NCBI GenBank assembly: GCA_001557505.1
Contig: LSAX01000008.1
Coordinates: forward strand, 2,294,001 to 2,358,000
DNA: 64,000 nt
Reading direction: 5' to 3'
Source: Reticulascus tulasneorum
Lineage: Eukaryota; Ascomycota; Sordariomycetes; Glomerellales; Reticulascaceae
The notes beneath the pieces were generated by a model. It saw only the letters and a list, made by a program, of their open reading frames with translations, had not been told where the DNA came from and searched no databases. Below are positions 23,128 through 34,180 of this stretch, piece after piece. The position numbers and the translations under genes are program-made. Position 1 is the stretch's first letter. Every line of letters starts with the position of its first letter.

Positions 23128-25130
23128 CTACCGCGCGGAATCCCTCAAGCACGCATCAACGACCGCCGCCACCGCGAGACACTCTTCATCGCGCATCCGA
23201 CTCGTGAATATCTGGATCGAGCAAGGAGCCCCTTCCACCACATCTGGGTTATCTGGACATATCAAGGTCAGCGCACACCTGGATCCAAGCCTCCTCGGTC
23301 CGGGTAACTCACACGCAGGGGTGCCTTGGCCCGGCTTCTTTGTAAACGCCAGCTCACTTTTTGTCGCTTTGCCGAACGGTATGATGCATGCTGGATACTG
23401 TTCCTTGCCATTAGCAAACATGCGGGAATGGGCGTCGTTACTCTTCTTGGGCGTGGAAAGCTTACGTCGAGAACATTTAAGAAAGTTGAATACGCCGGCC
23501 AGCAATATCGGTCGTGCTCAACCGCCGTGTTCTGTGCCGGCGGCGAAATCACCGCATCCAGATCGTGCTTCACCCAGATCTTCCGCCATGCCTCGACGAT
23601 TCCAGCCCGCTGGTTTTGCAGCGTCCCGAACTTTTGGAGCCCATCCATCCCGCTGAGGTCCGGTACAAAGTCCCAGTCAATACTTCTCATTTGCTCCGCG
23701 AACATATCCATCGATGGCACGGCTGGTTCGCCGCCGGATGCTATGATCTCTCCCGGCATGCTGTCAAGAGAGAGAAGCGCTCCTGCCAACTGGTTTGCCG
23801 CCGCTACGTGACATTCCGCAGCGTCCAGCTCCACCACCTCGTGCCCATGTGACCGCAAGATCTGCACTGCCTTCGCGACCGTTTCCTTGACAGGCGGGTG
23901 CAGCGGGAAGAAAGGGTCTTCGGGGAGGAGCCCGAGACGTAGCTTGGGTCGCGGTGGTCCGATGATATTTCTCCACGGCACGTCAATGGCTGTCGCATCG
24001 TATCGAGACGGCTGGACGTCGATGATAGCTTTCATGAAAACTTGGAGGGCCGCCATGTCGTTCGCGAATGGGCCAGCCGACGGCACGATGGCAGCGATGC
24101 CCGCGTTGACTGGCATCACTTGTCTTCCGTATGCAATCCTGCCCGCCGATGGTCTGAACCCATACGTCCCGCAGCATAGGGCCGGGATCCGGATAGACCC
24201 TTGATGCAGGTTAGAGCAAGTTGCCATAAATGCATCTCTTCGTGTCGTTCACGTACCCGCAAGATCGGTGCCAACCCCGAGCGGCGACCCCCGGAACGCA
24301 ACCAGCGCGCCTTCTCCACCGCTTGATCCCCCAGCCGTAAGCATCGTATTCCACGGGTTCAGCACACGCCCAAAGATATTATTATCGGAGTCTACGGTCT
24401 TCAAATCCATTAGCTGTCTTTCAACAAGGAATGCACCATCGAACATACCATCAATACCTGGGACACGTTGGTTTTGACGTAGAGGACCGCCCCTAGCCCG
24501 AGCAGAATGTCCACCAAGGCAGAGTTCTCCTTCGACGTCCGATCTAGATAGGCCACAGCACCGATGGTCGCTTGCGTCCCCTCAACCTGATATGTGTCTT
24601 TGAGACTCACCGGCAGCCCGTGAAGGGGGCCGGCCAGCTTGCCCTTGCCGCGCAATTCATCCAGATATCGTGCTCTCTCCTGGGCCTGTTCGAAGAATGT
24701 TTCCGTCAGACAATTCGTCTTATAAACTGTCAGTAATCTGTACCGAAGATGACGGCCTCTGGCGACCTTGTATGGTTGCTGTTCGGTGACCTACCAGTTG
24801 CTGTGCGATGGCCGCTCGTTTCGAGAAAGCCAGTGTCACTTCGGAAGACGTGAATTTGCGGGATGCCAGCCCTTCAAGTAGACTCGACACGTTGTATGAT
24901 TCCGTGATTTCGAGCTCCCTCTCTGTCAAGATGCCAGAGCAACGTGGTATGTCCATCGACATCAGGTTGACCCTGATCTTTGACATTTCCGATCGCTTCG
25001 GCAGAGTCTCCAGGAACGACGGTGAGAGATTCCAAGCTTCCGGTATGGCCTTTTGGCAACTGGCTCGTTTCTCGGCCACCTTGCTCTGCCAATCCCCGCC
25101 TGATGCAGAGACAGAAGCTCGTGAAGCCAT
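23128..25130 (-). CDS. Amidase-signature family hydrolase
   Basis: Six exons (24795-25130, 24449-24718, 24257-24398, 23466-24199, 23313-23397, 23128-23252) total 1692 nt, or 563 residues. The enzyme hydrolyses amide bonds with a Ser-cisSer-Lys triad. By this model these are Lys152 (HGLPVSLKD), Ser227 (AGGSSGGEGA) and Ser251 (GTDLAGSIRIPA). The spacings of 75 and 24 match fatty-acid amide hydrolase (K142/S217/S241). The fungal subfamily pattern is complete: VKTNVSQVLM joined to TVDSDNNIFGRVLNPWN, and the C-terminal YPACIIPFGKA, PAYNPDVVEGAPCSIQ and RMRDEECL. Intron 23253-23312 is 60 nt and stop-free, so it is easily missed. All donors are GT with normal branch sites. There is no signal peptide, so it is cytosolic. 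Substrate is unknown; acetamidase-like or indole/fatty amide use are possible. Confidence 0.93.
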
Positions 25131-26063
25131 GACAACTTGAATGATTATGCGCTGATATTAGAGACTCTGGGTCAAAGAGCAGCTTATGAAGGTCAATAGC
25201 AGGTCAGCATATATATAGGTTTGTTTACGCGTATCGAAGCGTATTCTAAAGCGTCTGCAACATAGAATGGCCAAACTATGAGCGAGGACGGCCGTACAGT
25301 CGGGGCAGCAGCCGGCAATATCCCGGGGCGGGGTGGGGCTAGGCACGAATGAGGAAATAGGCCGGCCAGCATCCTGCCGGTCAAGAATTTTAACTGGGGA
25401 AACGATACGCCAGAAAATAGACCGGTGGCACCTACAAGTCCATGGAGCTAGCAGCAACCCGAACACTGTATAACCACATGTAGATGATCCACCGGCCGTG
25501 GAACCACTGATTTGAAACTTATCAAGCTACGTGTCCCTGTTTACTGTATTCTCATCTTACGCTGGCGTCATTTGTCATCTTCGAAAGCAACTATTTCAGT
25601 GTGGTTTCGAGCTGACCTGGCATGATTACGGTAAGTGAGCTATTCAATATCTTGATGTCAAGCTTTAGTCAAACTCATAAACCGGACATGCTAAGGGACC
25701 TATGAATGGCCGAAGTACGAGCAAGTCAGATATGGAGGACTATGTTTAAATATGCTTCGGGCCCCTTACCTGAGGGATCAAGTGCTTGCTGTATCCCCGG
25801 AACACCTAAGCTTGACACATGTCAGACAGCAACATGCGTATAAGAACGAAGCAACAGTGCTCCAATCTCGTGGACTAGCGCTCTTCATGTCCGTCGAAGC
25901 GCCGGAGCAGTCTGGCACCGAACTTTATGCCATATTCTTATCCTCCTCCCGGCTCGGCCGTGAAGCAGCCACAGCAAAATGTTGTAAGGAGGAATAGGAT
26001 ATCATTAAACACAGTTCGAGCTTAATAATAAATAGAGATGATGCAGGGGTATCGACCATTGCT
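25131..26063. promoter_or_regulatory. Amidase promoter region, CGG/CCG-rich
   Basis: This region of 0.93 kb upstream of the amidase holds several palindromic CCGG/CGGCCG elements: about 25287 (ACGGCCGT), 25361 (GGCCGGCC), 25376 (TGCCGG), 25420 (ACCGGT) and 25490 (CACCGGCCGTGG). Zn2Cys6 factors bind paired CGG triplets, so these are candidate sites. No gene is seen. Confidence 0.35.
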
Positions 26064-29000
26064 TCACGGCCCAATCGCCAAGTTCGGATCTGCGCCCGCC
26101 TCGACCAGCATGGCCAATATATCAGGCTTGCCTTTCGCATAATGCACAGCTGCCTTGCCATACTTATTCTTAACATCCAACGTCTCCTTTGCACCTTCCC
26201 GTGCCAGCAACAACTTCAGCACCCCAACCTTGCTGTACGCCGCAGCCTTGCTGATCGTCGTGTTCCTGTCCGCATCCAGGGCCCCGACCGGCGACCCAGC
26301 CTCGCACAGCAGGGTCGCGATCTCCTCGCTGGCGGTCAAGTGCAGCGCAGTCTCCCCATATTTGTCCGCGGCGGCCGCGTCTACCCCCATCGACATTATC
26401 AAGCGTACCTCGTTTACCTTTCCGCGCTTTGCAGCCACGCGCAATGCGCTGCCGTCAAGCAGCCCTGCGAAGATATCGAGCTCGACGAGCAGCTTCATCT
26501 TGAGCATGCCAATCTTCGCTATCACATCATCAGGCTCGATCTCGTACGATAATGTCACGCCTTTCCCAAGCTCATCCAGTACGTCGAGCACGTTAAGTCC
26601 GTGCCGCTGCGCGAATGCAAGCCCTGGGTGCTGTGTCAGCTCGAACAGCGGCGCGAGCGCGCGGCATGCCTCGCTGTTCTGCTCTCTAAGCGCTGTAAAT
26701 ATGAGCTGCCCGATGTTGAGTGTGTCGAGAACAGCCCGATACTGCAGCGCCTGGCCCAGAAGCAACGGGAGGGTGCCAGCTCCGCCCTGCGCGGGGATGC
26801 CCCACCCCCGTTTATCCCTGATGCTGTCGCGGATGACCTCCGCGGTTATGGTGCCATCCAAGCCAACCATTGAGCCCCTGAACACGATGCCCGTGGCTTC
26901 TTCGTCGATGAGTGCGTCTTTGGTCTTCTCCTTGCGTCGGTACTTCTCTGGCAACGGCTCTGTAGGTGCTTCTGCGGGTGCGCTAATACGGATAACACGC
27001 CTCGGGACAGCGGAACAAAATGCGCAGACGACCTTGTCATTTTCTGTCATGTAGTAGGCAATGCATTTGCGGCAGAAGAGGTGGCCACAGGCGTCCATCC
27101 TGCATGTCACGTATTAACGGCCAGTTCCAAACGGTGGTGGGAGGAGAAGGGAGACTTGCAAGCTGTCACAAATGCTGACTTCGCAGCAGACGCAGATGGT
27201 GACCTTCTTTCCATCGAGAACCACTCCCAGAGTGACATCGCGATCCCAGTCGAGTTCGTTTACGGACTTCACTAGATCGAGCGTACTGAGGCCCTGGCCA
27301 AGCCCCTTCACCGAGGCCGGCATCGGCGTGCCTGGTATGCCCCTGACCAGATAGCGCGTAAATGAGATCGGCGACACAGGCGGATAGAGACCTGTCACAG
27401 CCTGAAATGCGACGGTGTTAATGATCTGAACGTTAATCGTCCTAGCAGCTTTCCAATCCCAAACACTGACGCCGCTGTCCTCCTCGATCTTTTGGTTGAT
27501 CCGCCCGCCCATCGCAAGTCCCATGTCCCAGCCTGGTTTAGTCCTAGGATTGCCAGAGCTGCGCTGTCTGGTACCGAGGAGCTCCAATCCCCGGTTAAAT
27601 CGCTTCACGGTGAGAGTCAGGTTCTGTCGGCCCTTAATTCCCAGCTCGCCCACCAGGGTATCGTCGTCATCCGCAAAATGCCTGTCGCCCATTTGTACTC
27701 TGATATGGTCCCGGAACCCAATTTTCAGGCGTTTGCGCAGCATGTCGCGCAGGTCGCTCATGCGAGCGAACGGCGAGACGTCGAGGTTCATGAGGCTAGC
27801 GGTTAAGGGATTTTGAACTGTCATCTGGACAGGCCTGATCGTCGAGATCATCAGAGACGACGAAGGATCAAAGTTGGCAAAGTCTGGGCCATCGAAGAGC
27901 TCGCGGATGAAAGTTGGTCGGGACTTGTCGGTCTGCGAATATGACTCTGGTTCGACCACGTCATCCCCGGGGTTGTACTCATCTTTGTCAAACGCGTAAG
28001 GGGCCTGTGGGTGATTTTCTTGCATCAAGACTCTCTGGCCCTCGTGAAGTCCAAGGCTTCTCGGTGTCGAATACAGGTCAAGTGTTGTTGGCCTGTCGTT
28101 AGAGTTCCCCATACTTGGTGTGTGAAAGGCTCTTGTAAATTTGACGGTCTCTCGCAGGCGAGGAATTATCTCGAGCTGGATGCCCCCGATGGATTCGTCC
28201 CCAGTAACCTGTTTCTCAACAGTGTACTCGTCACCCATCGGCATAGCAACGAACTGCTTGACGGCATCCCCAGTTTTATAGCCGCCGAGGAAGTTTTGCT
28301 TTGGAGCTAAGATATAGTCTTGGATCTTCTTTGACGAGCCTGACGCCATCTCACCGGCCGGGCGGCCAGTCAAGACATTGATAGCACCTGTGAAGACTCT
28401 GACAGCGAATGCCTTGTCGCCGACGTCCGAGAGCCCACTGAAGCCTAGCATAACCGCCTCTCTTTGCAGCATTGGAAAGAATATCCCGCCTTTGGCTTTG
28501 AGATTCTCAGGCAACGTGGAGAGAAACAGCGAGGTGGAAAAGAGCGGCAAACTAGCTAGAAGCGGGGGCAGTTCATATGTTCCACCATCTTCGGGCACCC
28601 GAACCGTACGCTTGAAGTCAACATATACTGCATGCTTGGGTATATGGGTGTCGAATATCTCGACGCAGTCGGCATGAAGCTGAACCTTGACTCGCGATTT
28701 GGTGTTGAATCTTGCATTGTAGAAGTCAATTAGTCGTTCGTCATGGTTGATGAGGTACCCGTCTTGGAGGTTGTAGCAGCTCGGTCCGTCCGTAACTGTA
28801 ATCGCAGTCAAAGTGGTCTTGCTGGTGTAACGTTCCACGTTGTAGGACCCGTCGTCCCCGGTCCGAACAGTGAAACCGCATATAGTGCCGAATCCTGACA
28901 AAATGTTAATTGCTTAAGCAGACACCAAATTGAAACCGAACATACCCATCTTGTCTAGATAAGCGTGGATACTGTTCACGGTTGCATCCGCAGGGAATAT

Positions 29001-30836
29001 CTCGTTTCTAGATATGGCGCCATATGGGCCGAAGTCCCGAATAATGAGGTGACGTTGTCCGTCACCAAGGCCATACTTGAACTCGCGTCGGCTAAATACA
29101 CGAAAGGGCTGCTTTCTATAGAATTGATTTCTCGGGATTTGGCCCGAAGACTGTTCAGCAATGACTGGCCCCTTCTCCAGAACAAATTTCCTAATCGAGG
29201 AGAGCCCAACGGCGAAGTCATCGCCGGAATTAATACTGGGGCCGGTCCCGCTGTCCGGTTGGAATGACTTCATCCAGGACTGAACGCTCCCAAAGCTGCG
29301 AACTTCTCGAGCGTTTGCCCCCAATGTGTCGTCAAGTGCGTTTTCCTCACTGGAAGAGGAATCAGTATCGTCAGTAAAAGATCCCGAGTCTGTTGAAAGG
29401 GCTTCCGGGTTTTGGGGTTTCCGGCTAGATCCCCGCTCATAGTAGGGTTGATTTTCGCCGCTAGAATCGAGGTAGGGAGAACTGATGCCAAGTCTGGGTA
29501 CTGGAGAGGATTGCGGCAGGTTCTGACCGGATGAGCCTGCAACACTGCTTTGGGGGTCGTCTTCCCTTTTTGGAATCGGCGTCAAGATTTCCCCAGATCG
29601 TGCGGATCCAGGCGGTAGAAGGAGTGTCGAAGATTGCTGCGCACCGTCATTCCTCAAAAGCCGAGAGTTCATAGCTACGATCGCATGTTGTAGTTGGATC
29701 CTGCTTGACTCCAGAAGTAAGTAGGCCCTTGTTGCTGCCGCGAGGATATTCGTCTTGTCGTGCTCGGAGAGTCCAACATCCTCCAAGCCTTTCTGGACGT
29801 TGAACCGAAAGTACTTGTTTTCGGACGCCAAGGTCGGATATGCCCTGTGAAACCGCTCGGCAGTCTTCTCCGTCTCGGTTGCGATTCTAATGAGGACCCT
29901 CCCGGTCTGTATTGCCGAAGCCTCGAACGACGAATTTGGACGAAGCCCCGTGCCGATGCTAACAAGACAGCCTATGTTCCGCAAGATAATAGTTTCCGGC
30001 CACAAGTCGCGGGCTTCCATCAGTACTTCGTTGACGGGGTTGTTGAACCCAATGGCCCCATCCACAAATTCTTCCTTAAAAGGGCCGATGCGGACAGGCT
30101 CGAAGATGGAGATGGCTGCAGCCGTCGCGCGGCAAGCCTCCCAAATGGTGCATGGTACTTCATGCCCGCGAGTTGAGTGGTAGCTGCGGAGGAAGATTGG
30201 CTCCGCGTTCTCGCGTCGGATTGCACACACAAATCTGACACAACTAGCGCATTAGTATTGCTAAGGTGGGTTTTTGAGAACGACACAGAAGGAAACTGTC
30301 ACAACACTTTGCATTTACGTTCGCCTTGTAAGAGTAAAGCGTTCTCGTCGCCCAGACTGCCCTTTACTATGGCTTTGATACATTTCTCAAAGTTTTCCGT
30401 GTCGAATCTCCCGTTAGTCTTTATAGCGTCGGAAAACCTGGCAACAAAATGGAGCCTCTTCCTCCTCGGCTTAAAAATCGACTTTGAGAGAGTCAGGTAC
30501 GCATCGATGGCGCTCTGAATGTCCATTTCCAGGCGCCCGAGCATGATTGCGATAAGACTGCAGTGGGTGTCAGTTTAGCAGCGCCGTCGAAACATCAGTT
30601 CAAGTGTAAGTGGTGATGGTAAAGCTCACCCTCCGGTACTGGTGCCACCGATGATATCGAAGAATTCACATGGCTTGGGGGGGTTTTGCGGGTTTATCCT
30701 TTCCATCATAGCCTGAAGGATGAGCAGGATGGTCAGGCCGCGGACCCCGCCTCCATCTATGCGATATGAGTTACAGTTGTTCTTGTGAGGCTTGAGGTTC
30801 CATCTTACCAAGAGATAGCATCAGTCTAGACTCCAT
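26064..30836 (-). CDS. Patatin-like phospholipase fused to UBL-like, RING and ankyrin domains
   Basis: Exons 30809-30836, 30630-30756, 30306-30557, 28946-30234, 27160-28894 and 26064-27099 sum to 4467 nt, giving 1488 residues. Residues 1-325 are a complete patatin lipase: oxyanion loop LDGGGVRGL (10-16), nucleophile Ser49 in GGTSTGG, CKVFVCAIRRE, and catalytic Asp194 in FVDGAIG. A Ser/Thr-rich acidic linker follows (about 330-470). Next comes an unassigned region; it includes QDYILAPKQNFLGGY and KQFVAMPMGDEYTVEKQVTG (about 755-810). A ubiquitin-fold-like segment is at about 918-997 (GDRHFADDDDTLVGELGIKG). A complete C3HC4 RING is at about 1130-1175 (CVCC, ACGHLFCRKC, CAFC). Ankyrin-type repeats run from about 1360 to the end (DKYGETALHLTASEEIATLL, NKYGKAAVHYAKGKPDILAM). 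The RING implies E3 ligase activity and the patatin implies acyl hydrolysis. Joining intron 28895-28945 shows one gene, not two. Function is unknown. Confidence 0.82.
27100..27159 (-). other. GC-AG intron inside the RING of the patatin fusion
   Basis: The 60-nt intron begins GCAAGT, the usual form of a GC donor, has a GTTAAT branch-like site and ends TGCAG. No GT donor nearby gives the right phase with a plausible intron length. Using GC joins ICDSL to MDACGHLFC and completes the zinc ligands. Confidence 0.7.
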
Positions 30837-32228
30837 CTCGGCGGCACAGTGTTGATCAGTGGTGACAGCTGAAAGCAACCTATGCCACAACAAATAGTCC
30901 TCCTGCGCAAGCCCAAAAGACAGAGGGTGGTGCTTGCTTTGCGGTTATTACTGGAAATCTGGACAAGTAATATACATGTTCTGCCTGCTGCGGGTGGTAC
31001 GTTAGGCTAGCCTTGGGAGCTGAAAACGCCTCAATCAATATATTTTTGCGGGAGGCGCAACAATGCACCACTTCTTGGACGCCATTGGATCCCCGACAAG
31101 CTTCCTATGTTTACTACATAGTAATGTGATGTGGGCTTGCCTGCGCTACTAAATCCTTGCGAGGTTCAATGTGGCGGTGGCAGTGCCCACTGCCAAGTGC
31201 GACGCTGAGCCGCCAAAGAAGACCATATTATGACAAGTAAACTACTATACCCTCTAAGTTCTCAAGCAGCCACGCCCGTCTGCATCCCATTCCTCGTGCG
31301 GATAGGATAGCTATGTAGTGTGGTTATCCGTATGTCTCTTAGACGGAGCATTTGCAGAAATACAAAGCTGGAATGCAGCTCACTGCTTGAGAATTAAGTC
31401 TCAACCTCGCCATTTGCTTAGGTACGGTATGATACCACTCTATTGGCTTCTTAGGTGTGTGTCGCTGTGAGGCAAAGAACAAATTTAACTAAATGCATAG
31501 GTCCAGTTACTATAACTATGAAAGTTTCCGAAAACATACAGTTAGCTAGATATCAGCTGATCAACCCCTTTCATTAATATTGCAACAAAACTGCCTCCAG
31601 TCGCCAGCATCAACATCGCTGAAACGGATGGCATTTCCCCTCAATTATTTCCATGGTTCTTAACCTGAATATGCGTGAAAGCAATGTGATCAAGTTCTGG
31701 AAGTGGACTATGCGCCTATAGCGCGAGCTTGGAATGTGGTGTGGACATAGTCATGTGACCTACACAGCACAGAAATGTTGCCATAGTCTGTCTAATAAGA
31801 AACCTGGTTCCAACTCCCAACATCAGTTTACACACTGGCTATGTACTGTGAAGAGCCGTTCCCCGGCGCGACAAGACATTCGATACTTTGAGTGCATCTC
31901 CTTGACTTAAAGAAGCGGGATAAATGCTATGTAGGGGGCCTGGGACATGAATTCACCCTTAACGAATTTTTTATCTATACCGCACCACCGCTGAGTTGAG
32001 CTTTTCTTTCAGCATTTCATAGTCGATCATCTCTCTGCAACAGAATCGAATCAACTTCCTGGGTTCTGATGGCAGCGTACATAAGCGCGCCGATACAACA
32101 ATAGTCTGGGCTTTGAAGAACAGACTGTGGTGCCAAAAGCGACACCGTGGTGAAATGTAGTCGCGGGGAGTCTTGGGAACGCAATTAAGCCTTGGTTGCA
32201 GAGGGCCAATTTGCTCTATGCCTGCACA
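30837..32228. other. Intergenic region, AT-richer
   Basis: This 1.39-kb stretch is the promoter of the patatin-RING gene and the 3' flank of the F-box gene. It is more AT-rich and stop-dense than its surroundings. No gene, RNA or element was identified. Confidence 0.6.
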
Positions 32229-34180
32229 CTACTTTATAAAGGAGCAGGTAGATTGGTCGAACCGCTTGAAGAAGGCACCTGCAACAGAAAAGAAGGCTGC
32301 AGGAACTACACGTGGGTCTTCTACTAGGCCGATGTTGCTCTCCAACACCACGTTATTGCCGCGACCATCTGGCTTCCTACGTCACGTCAGTGAGGAACCG
32401 TGACATAGTACGTAAGAACTCACATGTAGTTATAGCAGCAATCTTCGTTTCGACTCGTTGAGGACGTATCATGGCTGGGCAGTTCTTCATAGCCCGTAAT
32501 TATCCCGTAATGACCGTAACGGTTGTGGCGGAAGACCTGACCGATGGTGAAAAGCGCCTGCGGAGGCCGTAGAGTTTGCCGCTTACATCTGGTACGAGGC
32601 ACCAGTTGGTCTGCCTCGCGCACGGATTCCAAGATCGAGCGGTATTCGGTCCAGTCGCGGTTGTGCAATGCGGACCGGTCACGCCAAAGATAATCAAACA
32701 TGGGCCCGACGTACTTCTCAATCAGCCACGCATCCCCGTGCCAGTCTGATGAGAAGGTGCGCAAGAGGTTCTTCAGTGCTGACGCCGTCGCAAAGGCACT
32801 TGTTGGGGGGGTCGCCAGCAACAAGGCCCAACAAGCAGCGTAGTGGGCTGTATCCATGTTGATGAAGAAATAATCGCCGTCTGGCAGGGTCGTCAGATTC
32901 GGATCCGAGTTGCCTTCAAGAATTTCGGCGTATGTGGCGTTTATGTTCTGAGCAGTGCGGTAAATGAGACTCACGGGCGACGAGGCTTCCATGAAGGTGT
33001 TGTCGGAGCCGGGCCACCCAAGTCGAACGAGTGTGTCCCGCAGGGCCTGGATGGTTACCTCATCATTGGAGCCGTACGGGTCAAGGTACATCCTTTGGGC
33101 GAGGGATTTCTCTTGCTCCGTGCTGACGAACGGGTTGCCGTCCATGTCCTCGCCCTCTTTTGCGAAGACCATGGCTTGCATGTGGCCAGGAAAGGTGCAG
33201 CATTGCGCATTCAACCCCAGCCTCTCGGCGACGCAACAGAATATCGCGACCGAGATTATAGGCAGCGAAGAGTGGCCCTCGTCTCGAAGAGCGTGTCCAA
33301 TGAGACAATTCCTCAGGTAGCGGTACGTCTTGGTGGGGTTATGCATTCCCGTCAGGTCGTTCTCTCTCAGCCAACGGTTCAACTCCAATGCCTTATTCCG
33401 GGTTGTCATTGCTTCGAAGGTCGGCTCGGCAGTCTTGAATCGGTCTGCCAGATCATCAAGCATTCTGGAAATCTGCGTCATGTGTCAACGGGAGTCGCGC
33501 AGGCAAACGGACAGGGCGGCCTACGTCGCTCATTTCGCCACGTCCGATCGGCAAGAAGAACATGTCAAAAGCCGCCAGAGCACGCTCAATCCTGACGCCA
33601 GAGCCTGGAGGATCGTATGAGCCGCCTGGGCGTCCCCATTCGTTCCGATGAAAAGCAAGCCATTCCTCGATAGCAATCCCCCTGCCGATGCTGCGCAGAA
33701 CAGCGTTGCTGTAGTACCTGGGTTTTGTGTTTCAGTGATTCGTCACGATTCGGAGTGCCGGCTGTCCTACCTCCTGGCTAACTCGTCCTCGGTAGACTCT
33801 GCTCGGTAGTACTGGTCTAGGAGAAAGTCTTTCGCGTCGTAGCCAAGGAGACAGATCTGCTCGAACTTGGTTATCTTGCCGGCTTTGGTGGCGAGCATCC
33901 CGTCAAAGAGATTGGCGATGCGAGCGTTTCTCTGCTTCCGCAGTATGAACAGCTCCTTCCAGCTGACATCGGTAGGCGGGCCCTCCAGTTTGTGTTGGAA
34001 ATCGTGGTCGGGATTCCAGAACTTGAAGACATTGTGGCAATGATGTCTCCACAGGAGCCCCGAGTTCGCGATCCTGTTCAGCCGTCGCGAGAGCAGTTGA
34101 AAGTTGAGGAGATTGTCTTCCGGGGACACATAGTACAGGAGATTTTGGATGATTTCGTCGGGGCAGTCTTTAAGCGACAT
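32229..34180 (-). CDS. F-box / SirB1-transglutaminase-like / YccV-like protein (FBXO21 type)
   Basis: Exons 33771-34180, 33525-33717, 32424-33472 and 32229-32376 total 1800 nt, or 599 residues. An F-box opens the protein (MSLKDCPDEIIQNLLYYVSP, with LLNFQLLSRRLNRIANSGLLW). A SirB1/transglutaminase-like helical region follows (KTYRYLRNCLIGHALRDEGH, SLPIISVAIFCCVAERLGLN, FPGHMQAMV). The C-terminus is a YccV/HspQ-like module (FTIGQVFRHNRYGHYGIITG ... NNVVLESNIGLVEDPRVVP). This order is that of human FBXO21 and its fungal relatives, where the F-box recruits Skp1-Cul1 and the rest may bind substrate. A cysteine pair lies at the SirB1 core position (IFCCVAERLGL), but activity cannot be assumed. The last exon is short and joined by a GTGAGT intron (32377-32423). 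Confidence in the architecture is high. Confidence 0.9.

Noticed and set aside
26064..30836. Two-gene model: patatin gene plus a separate RING-ankyrin gene
   Set aside because: The downstream frame near 28.9 kb opens with TTG, not ATG, immediately after a TTTGTCAG acceptor. The GTATGT donor at 28945 joins KMG to FGTICGF in phase, and the total length is divisible by three.
31100..32200. Possible decayed transposon in the AT-richer intergenic stretch
   Set aside because: No terminal repeats, transposase or reverse-transcriptase motif could be seen on either strand.
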